Shown here: positions 13,820 to 26,600 of the stretch, one piece after another
How the letters are laid out: every line of letters begins with the position of its first letter
How positions within the stretch are numbered: position 1 is the first letter of the stretch
Origin: Hymenolepis diminuta
Taxonomy: Eukaryota; Platyhelminthes; Cestoda; Cyclophyllidea; Hymenolepididae
Assembly (NCBI GenBank): GCA_900708905.1
Contig: CAADRB010000001.1
Location: 4,107,929-4,171,928 of the forward strand
DNA length: 64,000 nucleotides
Reading direction: 5' to 3'
Made by a program: the position numbers and the translations under genes
The notes under the pieces: model-generated
Told to the model about the DNA's origin: nothing
The model's input: only the letters and a program-made list of their open reading frames with translations
Databases searched by the model: none

Positions 13820-16800
13820 AAGACTGAATACTTAACTGGTCCAGGCCAGGTCCATTAGATATTAAATATTATTATGAGTGATATCATAAGAAAACAATTT
13901 TATTAAGAATAACGGACCAACTGCAATATTAGATTTTGCATGAAACTTTTAGTCTGGCCTTTATTATTTCTCAGATAGGTTTTAATGCCTGAAGTAACAC
14001 TAAAATTGGTAGTTATTCATAAATTGAAAATCAAAAGCCCACTTTAATTCAGCTGATTTTAAACAAAAAACCTATTATAAAATATTCTCATTTTAAGTAA
14101 AATAGGATTGATAAGCACTTTTTATTAAGTAAATTATCATTTTTTCTTTATTATAAGATTATAATAAATGCAAAGTGATTAAGAATATACACAATTGTAG
14201 GTCTTGCAAAAAATCCAACAGTTTTAAAGATTAATATATTAATTCACAAAATAGTTTACTGAACCATTGAAATTTTTCAATGAATATCCTTTGTCTTTCT
14301 CAGTACTTCTTGTCGTATTCAACGGTTATTGGATCTATAAAATCTGTGAAGAAGAAAAAGCAGAATAAGCATTACAGTGGGAATTTAAAAAGTGACTTTA
14401 TTGAGAAACTTTTAAATCTAATTTTGCAATTTGAAAACCATGTATCAATTCACTGAGCATTTAGTTTCAGAAGACGAATATTCATTCAATTACAACGAAA
14501 AAGTAATTTTAAAAAAAACTTAAAATTAACAGAAGCATGTATTTCTTTTCTTGAAAACGCGCTAAACTTCAAATTTATTAAATATTTTCACAGGATTATG
14601 TTAATATCTAATTATAAAGAGAGATTTAATTGAACCATATAAGGTAATTTATTGTTCGATAGACATTTAATAACACTTTTATTTAATTTTAATTATGGCT
14701 TTTAACCAGCAGACTAAAATATGGTTACGATAACAAATAATAGGGTTGCTAACACGCACAATTAGGCTAATTTATTGTGTAAATGGACATTATTGCTGAA
14801 ACCTCAATTATATATATTCTATAAGAATGAAAGAGTAAATTTTAAACCAAGCAATGACCTAACCACCAGTTAATCTTAAAAATATTAAAATCGTGCTGGC
14901 ATTTTAATATTAAAGCAGAGTGCTGTCATAACTTGCGGAAATGTAGAAAAGTTTTTCTTAGTTTTCCCTTGTGGGGAAGCAACTGCAATCAAGTTGGTAA
15001 AGCTTTGTTAGGGACAAAGATTGGTGATGATAAAGGAAATGTCAAAAGACGACCTTTATTTTGATTTTCCGATAATTTTTTTAGAAAATTCTGTTAACAG
15101 AGTTTTCACTACTTTACATACAAATATTTAATTATTCCTCTGATCTACTGAGTTAAGATTGATAATCTACAAATCTTATTGGCCGGTCATAAAATAATAT
15201 AGCCCGTCTTGCCACTTCGATTTTTTTAATTTTATAGCCTAAAAAAGCAATATCATTTAACGCGATATTAAGTAGTTTATCTAATCTGAAAGTCATTTAA
15301 TCATCTTGTACTTATGCTTACCTGAAAAAATCAAGCAACGAAATGACGGCAAGAGAGGGTAATAAATGAAGTCAAGATGACATTATCGTTAAGACAATGC
15401 ACTTTAGTAATATTACTTCACCACTTTTAATTCACATTTAACGGATTTAATAATTTCAAAAAATATAATAACAGCAGGACCAACAAACTGAATATGAAAC
15501 ATAGAGATTTATAATAACTGCAAATTTCAGTCTTACACACTAATCGGTAAAGAGCTTCATCAATCCATACTGCAAAAGATGTACGCTTTCACTTACCTGG
15601 CTAGTGAGGTAAGCGAACCACCTACGGCATTTAGCATCCTCAAAGTGCCCAGCCCAAAAAGTGTTCAATCTTAAATAGCTGACGATGTGAGCGCAGAGTA
15701 AATCAATATATTTAATGAGATTATGTAAAGGCTAGTCTCATCGAAATTAAATATTAATTCTAATTAATGTCGATTAATATTTTAAATAAAGAGATTCTCC
15801 TTCAAGATCCCTGCCAAAAATCATTAAAAATGTCCTAATATAAATACTAATTTGGAAAGATTTTAAAGTATTGGCATAAATCGCATATTAGTCGTCTGTA
15901 CTTTTGAAAAATCTGCAAGCTTTTATTTTTTTTCTGACACCGTTAATACTACTTAAATTTTAATAGTAGTTGAAATTTATTTAAAAATCATAAGCAATTT
16001 CTCTTCACTGCTATCATTACTATTTCACAAAATCTTGAAAGGTAATCTTTGCGATTTACAAGCCAGTATCCCAGCCAGAAGAAGGAAGAATACAAGCTCT
16101 CGTTGGCTTAGCGAAAAATCTGTTTTCTGGTTTAATTCGAACTATGTGCAGTAAAACAATTTTAGGGTTAGTCAATATTTCAATAATAATGGGAAAAAAA
16201 TATAAAACATATATTAACTTCGTCAAGGGAAAATGCTTAGTAATTATTCATAATTACATTTTAACCCTGACAACGAAGAGTTTAAATTTTTCTTTACCAA
16301 AAAACTGCAATTTTGTTGACCAGTATTAACTGATTCAATCAGACGTGGGAATCATTAAGTCCATTTTATTTGTGATTTGTCAGTGGCGTAGCTAAAGAAG
16401 CTTTCACAAGATGTAATTGTGGAGGACTACCAGAATAAAGGAACAACTAGCAAGGTGTAAAATGGGGAGAAGAATGAGAGAAGTCTGGAAAGAGGTTAGT
16501 CCCTCCAAATTTATTAAAATGGGGCGTGTTCACGTTGTAATGTCGCAATGTTCATCATTTGGTTCACAGATCTACACGTGCGATTATGTCTCCTCTATTC
16601 GTTTCTCATGGACCTGCTGATTTATTACCATGTTTGGTCAGGCCAGCCTCATTTATGTGTATTTATTTACGCCGAAGAGCAAGTAGACTAAACTTACACA
16701 ACCCGTTGCCACCCAGTCAAGGTGACATGTTATTTTAAGTCCATTAAATCCGTATAATAATTTTTTTCTCGGACATAATTTGAAATAAATTGTACGGTTT

Positions 16801-17660
16801 TCAACCTAAAACGTACAATGGACAGTGGAAATTTTGAGTTTTTCGTTTCGAAACCATTTATATCTGTACTATTTAGATTGTACTTGAAACCGCCTCATTC
16901 ATAAGGTCATCATGACTTAAGCATTTGAAGATAATCAGTTCAGTTTAAGCTCGTCTACTAGGGCACCTTTCTGAAAGTTTAAGACAATGGATCTCAAGGA
17001 ATCTCCCGTGTTGAACAAAACCTTTTTACTATCGTCTGAACATACACCCTATTTGATCATTTTCAGAAGATCGGGTGGTTCTTATCACGTCTATAAATTT
17101 ACATAGTTTGTGATTTGCAACTATTAGCGAATATGCTAACGGACTGATGCGAGCTCACATGATATTAAAATAGCAAAGCTCACCTTTGTTCATCCACTAG
17201 ATCAATATTTAATACTGCAGAGGTATGAATGTTTATAGATAAGTATCAATCTAATCATATCTGACTTGGTAGATGGGCATGCTGATCTTTGTCAACGGCA
17301 AGTAATATTGTTATTGAATTATAGGGAGAAACTTTAATATGTTGTTACTTTTTTAGATCTTGTTAGATAATTTGAGCTCAAAATCGGAAATTCACATTTC
17401 CCTGAATTGAGCTGAAAATAAATTATACAAAGTGTGGTAGATGTATTGCTTTAGATAAACACCAAGTTATTGTACGAAAAATTTAATATCTTATTTTAAA
17501 ATTAGAAAATTCAGAAGCAAAACTATGGAAATAAAATTTAATTAATTAATATTGATGTGAAATGTATATTATATTTCAAATTAGTTTAAATTATTTGAAA
17601 GAAAATAATCGGACAAATTCTACGAAATTCCGTATAATGAAGTCATTTAAATTCAAACAT
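13820..17660. other. AT-rich intergenic DNA
   Basis: No coding evidence seen. Short frames at 16.1-16.6 kb lack domains. A short hairpin (CTTACCT / AGGTAAG around 15592-15612) is the only local structure noticed. The stretch ends at the 3' end of the ANKRD13C-type gene. Confidence 0.5.
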
Positions 17661-17663
17661 ATT

Positions 17664-20600
17664 CTATAAAACTTCACTGGAAACATAGCCAACAGGAACT
17701 CGAAAAACTTCATCTTGAAGAATGATTCCGGTCGAGGTCCTTTTACCAGGTTCATAAAGTTCCACATTGTTGAAGGTCACCCGTCCAGTTACACTTGGAG
17801 CTACCGGTACATCTAAAACAAATCAATCAAATTTAATTAATTTATCTAAGTGGCCTAAATGTTTGCTTTCCATCGACAAATCACTAAGCCTTAAAATAAG
17901 CATTTTAATTATGCAGAAAGTTTTTAACAACTATTACGGCACTTAACAAGCCACAGCAAAACCCTTGAGAACTATAACTTTGAGTTGTTAAGAAGAAAAT
18001 ATCCAATTCGTATTCCTAATTAATTATAATAAATTTGCTTTATTTCCAGTATTAAAAAAGGCAAATTCGGAAAAGCTGATATGTACTTAATAGAACGTAC
18101 TGTATAAGCTACTTAAATTTTTAAGTAGACATACCAATACGAACAGGAAATCCACTGGGCAAGGAGTCCAATATCGTCTCGTCTAATTTCGTAAATTTCC
18201 GCAACGGAGAAAAGCATTTAAACATATCCACAAGGCTAAATAATAAAACTGATATTTAAAATTGGGGACACATTTTCTCAAAAAATATTATTTTCTCAAC
18301 TTACTAGGTTATTTTGAAGTCTATATCATTTGTCTACAGGGAAGGTGAATTTGGTTTGTATAATTAAAGCAAATCAGAAATTACCATAACAACAGTTAGC
18401 TTCATATCATTGCTCTGTAGTTTGAGATTTGGTTTGCGTCCAATGAATAGATTATTACCAGTAAGTTCCCAACTGCGATATGCCTCCCAAGAAACTCGTG
18501 GAAGTAATCGTTGACAACTCTCAGTAATGTTTTCTGACCCCGAATTTTTGTTGTAGGCCCGATCTTGTACAAGCTAAAATATTAGAAATTAGGCTGAAAT
18601 TGGCGATAAGACTAACGTCGTTAATGTCTAAAAGAAATCAATGGAAGAAAATTATAATGGATTACATGTTATAATAACATATTTGTGATAATCATGTCAA
18701 AATTCGTACGTCCTGTTAAGGTATGAAATGACATACAATATAAACATCAATCAAATTAACTGGTTAAAACTATCATAAATTTTAAAATAAGTGCAGTAAA
18801 TTCAAATTTTCCAAATGATTGATTGTCCTGATTGAACTTTTACTTACAACCTCTTGCAGCTGTAATAACGGGATGGATTCGGTCATTTGATCTAGAGATA
18901 ATAAAATTCCAGATATACACTTTTTTCAACTTTATATCAAGACAGACTCTTTATTTAGTATTACTAGTACCCAAAATTCTTAAATTAAGCTTTCAGGTGT
19001 CTCAAACCAAGAAGTTGGTGATTCATATATCTATTCAGCTTAAACAGCCACAGAGTGATTTATAAAGGGGACGAACATCAGACAGCCCCTTTAAAAGTAG
19101 CTTATTTAGTCCTTACACACTTTAGTAATGAAATTCAACTCTTCCTCCTACAACTCTCTCTCTTTCCTCTTTTCTTCCCTTGCGATCTTCTAATACACCA
19201 GTGGGCCACCTTAACAAACGTTCTTTAGATTTGGAAAAGGTTGTTGCATCCAGTTAGTCTTTTAAGATCATTAAATTTGAAAAGGATGTCTCTAAATATA
19301 AAAGCAGCTTCACTTGGGATTATCGCTACTTCATTGGTAAACATGACACCAATGAGATTCAAGTCTTAATTTAAATTCCTTCCATTTTTAGAACCCTATG
19401 TCTACAAATTTCTCACTATTTTTTTTTCAAAATAATTATCTTTAAATCTCTCTACCCCCTATTATATCCTTTCTTTCATTTAAACTCTAACAAGTCGTTA
19501 TTTATGGTCTAAAATGTCCGGAAACTCATTGCCATCAAAGTTCAATAAAAATCCAATTTACCTGAATAATATTCAGAATTAAATGTATTCCTTCAAAGGC
19601 ATGTGCACGTGTACTAAGTTGAACGTGTACTGCATTAGGTACGAAAGTTCAATTAATCCAGGAAAGTATTTATATGTTTGCTATCTGTGTGAAGTAATTT
19701 CTTTTCTTCTCGAGAAAGTAATCATCCAGTAAATGCTTTTAAAAATTGTTACATTTCTGGATCATTAGCATTTAACGATCAACCAAAATGAGAAATGAAA
19801 TTCCGTTTCTAGCAATGGAAATCGGCCTTTTTCATTTGAAATCCACCTTATTCTATCCATATTTAGAAGCAAAAAATCCAAAAATTTTCTTCATTAACTG
19901 ACGTATGTTTCGGACGTGGTAAATTGAAATCGACAGTTTGGTTTTAATGAAATTAATCAGATACTATCCTATAAATTTGAGATGATATTTGTTACGTAGA
20001 AAAAAAGAAATTCCAAAAATCTTTTAATGTTCAATTCAGCAAACAGAAAATAAAAATTTTAAAAAATATCTATAAATCCAAATCGAAAATTATGCCAAAC
20101 TGTAAATTATACAATTCGAAGATAACCTGATACCATTATATCTCTTGATTTTGTGTAGTAACATGTTGTGATTGGAACTTTTACGTTAGCATTTAAAATT
20201 TGATGTTGTTCAACCATTTATTAAATCAAAATATGATTCATTGCTTGAGTCTACTTCATTTTGACGTTCGTAAATAGTGCAACCCTATTCGTTAGATGGG
20301 CACTTAGCCTAATTTTATCAATCTGATTGGCCCATTTCGGAAGATTTCTATAATTAATATCTGCGGATAAACATTTCTATCTAAGCCTTTCATTCTCTTC
20401 CCTCAGGTGAGTTGAGGATTGCCATAACGGAAAGAAATATCTTTGATATACCTATGAGTGATTTCATAGCAAAATGATTCAAAAAGGGCATAATTTTATC
20501 AAAAAACATACCTCGACAGCACTGCTGACAGTTCCTTGCTTGAGATGCGTTTTCAGAGTTGAAAGAAATCGGATGTCCTCTTTTCGAAGGTGCTCTGAGC

Positions 20601-23600
20601 GCTTCTTAACGCACATTTTCACATGGTTGACTGAGTAGCTTTGAGTGTTGTAGGAACCAATCTAGAATGGAAAACAAATACTATTCAATATTGTTATATG
20701 GGATCCGGAGAGCCTCCACTGATTTCGATGCTGAAGAGTTACAAAATGTTGATGCAGAAGTGCGTGCTCAGATCGATGAAAGATTCTCACGAAATTCCAC
20801 GTACAGATTTTATAACGGAGTCCCGGATGTCACTAAACATCTGGCCATCGAGAACGTCGTCAACAGTATCCCATCGCAGATGATCCAATTATGGGCATAA
20901 GAAGCTGCACGGTTGATAAGTATCACATAGAGTACGACTGGTGTCGCAAGAAAACACTTTGCATATGAATTTAACGTCCTATTAATAAAGTGGGAGATGG
21001 TTTTCCCGATCACCATCAAATTGTTCCAGCGACGCGGCTTATCCATTCTATGTGGTCCCAATTCAGATCACACTATAGCTCGAACAGTTTACAATTTGAT
21101 TATTTAATAAAGCCCATATTAGTTGTCCTTCTTAAATACTGCCATAAAGAAAGTGAATATTTTTCATTTTAAAATTAGTGTTACTTCTCAATAGCTTTGC
21201 ATAAGTGCGATCTCTTCTATGGTCTATTTTAAGTAAAACTGCGAGGCAGAATATGTCTTATCATAGGAACTGTATAGTTCAGAACATACCAAAGTAAATT
21301 ACATATGCATCATGAGCTATTAATTCGGCTTTCAAAATAATTCAATAAGTGCCGAGAGTGCTGCCTATCATCGTCGCATAAACACTATGATGACGTTGCT
21401 TCTCGGTGTGTGGGATGATTTATCATCGTGCTTCATTAATATTTCATGTGACTCAGTTAATTACTTTTTTCTCAAGTATCACTAAAATTTCAGTGGCGGA
21501 TTGGCACAATCAGAACAAATTATGATTCCATAACCCGGAGCTGGAAAATTGGTGTTCTTAATTACTTTAAAACTTACTGAAGACGAAATAGCAGAATTTG
21601 TGGCAAATAAACAAAATTAAATTGTTATAAAATGCATACAATCCTCTAAAATCAACACACATTTGGTCGATGGGTGTGGCACTACCACCTAATCCTTTAT
21701 GCAGGTCAATTCTGCATGTACGTTTTCTTCTTCTATTAGACAAATGCACAGTTCAATTCCTATTTTTTTGAAACTGAGATAATTTTTATATTACTACCAA
21801 GCGGGATTTAGTACAAAACACTTTAAATACTCCAATTAACTTCTGGTAATAATTCAAAATGCCACAATCAATAAATAACTTTAGTTTCATAGTTTGAGAT
21901 CTTTAAATAAGCCGACTTATGTGGAATCCTCGTGATCAATACCCCCCGAGACAAAGGAACAGAGTTTTAAAATGTTTAACAATGGGGAAATATTTATGCA
22001 TAGAAACAGTGAAACAACCAAGTAAAAGATGAATAGAAGATTGTTTAAAAGTAGAAAAAGATTTTATTTCATTGAAATTCAATAGATTCAAACATTTCCT
22101 TACCGAATTTTTATCTGCATTTTAATACAGTTTCAAGGTAAGTTAACATCGGTAATGAATAGCTCTCAATAAACAATTGATTAAGTAGATAAATTCGAAT
22201 CTTTTAACAGTCAAGAGTAGGGAATTCATCCTGGCTAAGGCGATTTCAACATAGAATTGCACTCTGACTAACTCATCAAAGAATGCTGGTTAAAATCCCC
22301 GACAAATGATTATCAAAAGTTTAACATAATGTTTGCCAAAAGTTTCCGTCTATCACTTTCGGCGAATTTTGCAATCTCCTATCTTAAAATCATGTAAAAT
22401 GCTTAAGATAAAGAGAGATCAATCTACTTTATTTGCCTTCGGAAAAAAATCATTTGAAGTAGTAAAACTAATGATCCTAAGCAATCACCTAGTCAACCAA
22501 CACTAGATATTTTTTCTAGAAGTTGCTCATTAATTTAGAGAACTAAACTTGAAGCAGTGAAATACTCACCATTGTATACCCGGAATCCGAAATTCAAGTA
22601 AAGAAAAACCCTTTAGATATTCTGCCAATATTGTCAATATTTTTCGATCTCCTTCTTAAATGAATCCTAATGTTAACAGATCCCAATGGCTTTCTCATGA
22701 TGACATTCTGTGAATTGTTTTACTTTGTCGTAGATAATAGTAGTGATATTAAATAAATCCCTACTTTGATTATCATGCTTTCTTCCCGAACATTTTTCGC
22801 CATATTTTCAGGAGAAATAAAACTCCACTAATTGATTAATGCCAATCAAACACATTTTGCGTCACTTTTTTGACAAAAAAATTGTCTAGGAATCAATATT
22901 GAGTGTTATTATTAACTGTATTAGTTATTCCCGAAAGCGGATTACTTTTTATCATGGGTGGCATTTTGACAGAAATACTGAAACGCTTTAGGAATAAACA
23001 AATTAGTTATTTTGAATTGCTGATACTTAGGTCTTAATTTTTCCGATCAGAATCACACAATTTACGAAAACTCTGCAGAATACAAATGACCTTTACATGT
23101 GATAATATTTTCAACAAGAAATAGCTTAGATTAATGCAAATTTCAATTCATTTTAAAGCAACTACTTTCTGACACCACACTAGTATTTTTAATTTCAGTA
23201 GCTCAGCCAAAGTCGAAAATTGTTTAATACTCATCCGTTGTTATGACTTTTTTCCTTACTTCTAACTGTTCCCTTCTTCACCCCTCGTCGAACTATTCCA
23301 CTTTTTTTCTTGTTTAGGCGCCTGCCCACGACCACATCTTTCCTTTTTGCTTTGCCGTGGGTAATAACTATAGAAGAACAATCAAAAGTGATAATTCTAT
23401 CAATACCGTTTTGAAAATTGTACCAGAACCGCCTTGATGAATAAAAGCTCACAAATGACCACTCTAGTACTTAAGAGGACATTGTAAATATGTACTTTTA
23501 AAGCTGAGAAGATCAAACCAAACGAAAACTCAAGTACTTTAGAGGTCAAATGGGAGAATAAGTCCAAAAAGAGCTAATGAGCTTCTTTTTCAATTTGGAA

Positions 23601-26600
23601 ATTATCTTTGTTTATTAAAATCAAAATAAATCATTGAGTCAGAAGGTTTAAAAATTCGATTTAAAGTTGGATTTTTCCAAAATGTTATAATACAAACATT
23701 GAAAGTGGCGTGTTTAAACCACTTGAAGCTTTGATTTCCTTTTTTTTTACATCTGACTTTGATTTAAATGTAATTTCCATTTTGATTATAAAACCACTTT
23801 GCGAATAAAACTGTTTAGCAGATGTTATAAAAGTTTTTAACAGTCTGCTCTAATAATTAACAAAAATGAATTTTCCAAATCATCTACCATATTCAACTTT
23901 TACATATTATAGAGAACTGACTTCTTCTTCTTGGACTACTCTATAATTTGACTTCCTGTTGACAAATAAACAAAATACTTTCTTATAAAGGGTGCGTAAG
24001 GTAGCTGAGGTCATTTGTATTTTTGTAATTTAAACTAATCCGATAATAATTAGTGTAATTTTTTGCATCAGAAGATCTCATGCCAGATACTACTAATGAA
24101 ATGAAGAGACACGCTGTAATAGTGTCTATAAAAGTGGAACACAGCATTTTAAAAATTGAATGATTTTTAAAAATCGCCACATCTTTCCATTAGAAAATTA
24201 GAAAGAGGCTGAATGAAAATAATGGGAATGAATTGGCCACCACGAGGAGGAGAAAACTGTATTGTCAACGCGCTGCCGACTCAATCAGAACATCTGAATT
24301 TGTCAGAAGAGTGCATGACATGGCCTGATGGAAGAAAATCGTGCAAAGTCAATACGCAACATCTTGCTAAAGATCCTCAAGTGTCTGAAGGAATAATAAG
24401 TAACGCTCTTCAACACCTCGAATACAACTCTCATACGTTCTTAAGGGAGGTCAGTTTATGTCGGCAAAAACAAATGAAGAGGATCGTTAAATGCGTGCAA
24501 AATGACTCTTAAGCAAATTGAAGGACCCAGAAGAACAGAAGTGTTTTTGATTTTTCTCCGATCAAAAATCTATTAGGATCAAAAAGTCGATCCAAGAAAC
24601 CACAGATGGATAAATGCAGACGGGCCCCACTGAAGCTCCCATTGTTATGCATGCGCACGAAATTTCCACAACAGTGATGGTTTTTGGTGTTGTTAGCAGT
24701 GAGGAAGGAGAGCATCAGGACTCTCCAGTCTTTTTCACGGAGTCCTGGAGTCAATCCAGACATAGATGCCTATGTGGAGACTCTTTAAACCATTATTGTT
24801 TGGCCGCCTTCGATAGACAGCGTAGCCAATGGACGAAGACCCTATGTCTTCCAACAGTATTCGGCTCCATCCCATAAAGCTCCCAAAGCTCAGGATTGGA
24901 TGGCCAAGAGTTTTTATCATCATGCTACCAGAACTCAATCCTTTGGATCATTGCGTGTAGGGTGGCGTGTGTCGTGGTTGAAAAGGTAGTTAATAAACAT
25001 CTCTATAACACCAAATCCTCCCCTTAATAGAACCAATAGCCCGAGCAGCCTAGGACATGAATAAAGACCACCTCATTAAACTCTGCAGTTGGTTGCTTTC
25101 TGACTCGAATTGAATGGATGATAAAAGCTGAAGGCGGATGTATAGAACCATATTATGCCCATTTATTTTAATTATAAGAAATGGTAAGTTTCAATTATTA
25201 ACAGTTTAATTTTCTGTTTTTCTAAAGGTGCGTAAGATGTCCTCAGATGACTTACACACGCTGTATAATGTAATAATATACGTGTACATTTCATTTACTG
25301 AGAAGCCTCTGTTTTCCCTCTAAATAATGAGAACAGCAGTATTTGACGTGTAAATTTTGTGTGAATCATTTCAAATTGTGACACATTATAAAACTTCGAC
25401 GAAAATTCTAAAGTACCATTTTAGCAACTGGTGTTGGTCAAAATACTACCGATGTGCATTCATTGGTAATCTAGAAGATGATGCTCTGTGAAAAAAACCT
25501 ATCGATAATTGCTAGGGTCTTCTCATTGATTCCGGTTTAAGATGTGATTAGGTCTCTTAGAATATTTGCCTATGAAAAATATCACAAAATGTACAGCCTA
25601 TCCAACACACAACCAAACGTAGCCTTGGAATAATATTAATTGCATATGAGTAACCGAGACTAAGAGATTTGGTTTAAAGCCACTCAACTCAACGCCTAAT
25701 CGTTCAACTTTGAGTCATAGACAAATTTTTGAAACTTATTCCCCAGCAATTTGTACTTCTGTATATTTCTTGATGGAAATGTGTAAAAGACTGCAGCGCT
25801 ATGTTTTGATAAAAAGTAAATTGAGTGCGATTTGGAATGCCGATATTTCTCTCCAAGTGACGTTACCATCAGCCTTCAATATAATTTTCTAATCTCATTA
25901 ACACGAAGTCCTTCCATTTCAGAGACTGTTTTATAAAATAACAGAACACCTCTTTGAAACGAGGGATGATAGTTATGTTGAGACAATTCAAATGCGATAG
26001 TGAACGTACAGACTCACATATATGCTCTATTTCTACTGACAGATGATGCTTTTCTTATTGGCTGTTCACCAGACTTATGAAGGGCACAAAACTGTCAACT
26101 TAAATCCTGTTTCTCGTACTCGACCTGGATTTACAGATTAGTTTTCATACGCTCTTCACAAGCGTTTTGTTCTCCGACTTTTTATCTTTATCTCATCTCT
26201 CCCTCTAGTTTCATTCTCTCATTGTCATTGTTCAATATGTTTTGATTAACGCTCAAATTTTGGACTCCTAATTATGGAAAGGAGTTCATAATAATAAAAT
26301 AAGGTCGTGCTGTTTTACATTTTTTTAAGGTTAGACTATTTAAATTCATTATTTAGGAAATCAGTTAGAATATGGAAATAAAAACATCATAGTACAACAA
26401 TTAACTCCGAAAACAGTTATGATAGCACATTTAAAGTTTTGCAGCAGTATGACGTCGCAGGCTCATGTTAAGCAACAACAAGTGACCTACCATTTCTGTA
26501 GTAGATTCTTTGCGCCAGCGCATTTTACTTGTCTCTTTTCTGCACGAGAGGTTAGAGAAATCGACGTGCATTCGAACAAGCGGCATGTGGAGGGAGGTCT

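Noticed and set aside
15592..15612. CTTACCT/AGGTAAG hairpin as a regulatory element
   Set aside because: A 7-bp stem is too short to be notable in 64 kb and nothing nearby gives it a role.
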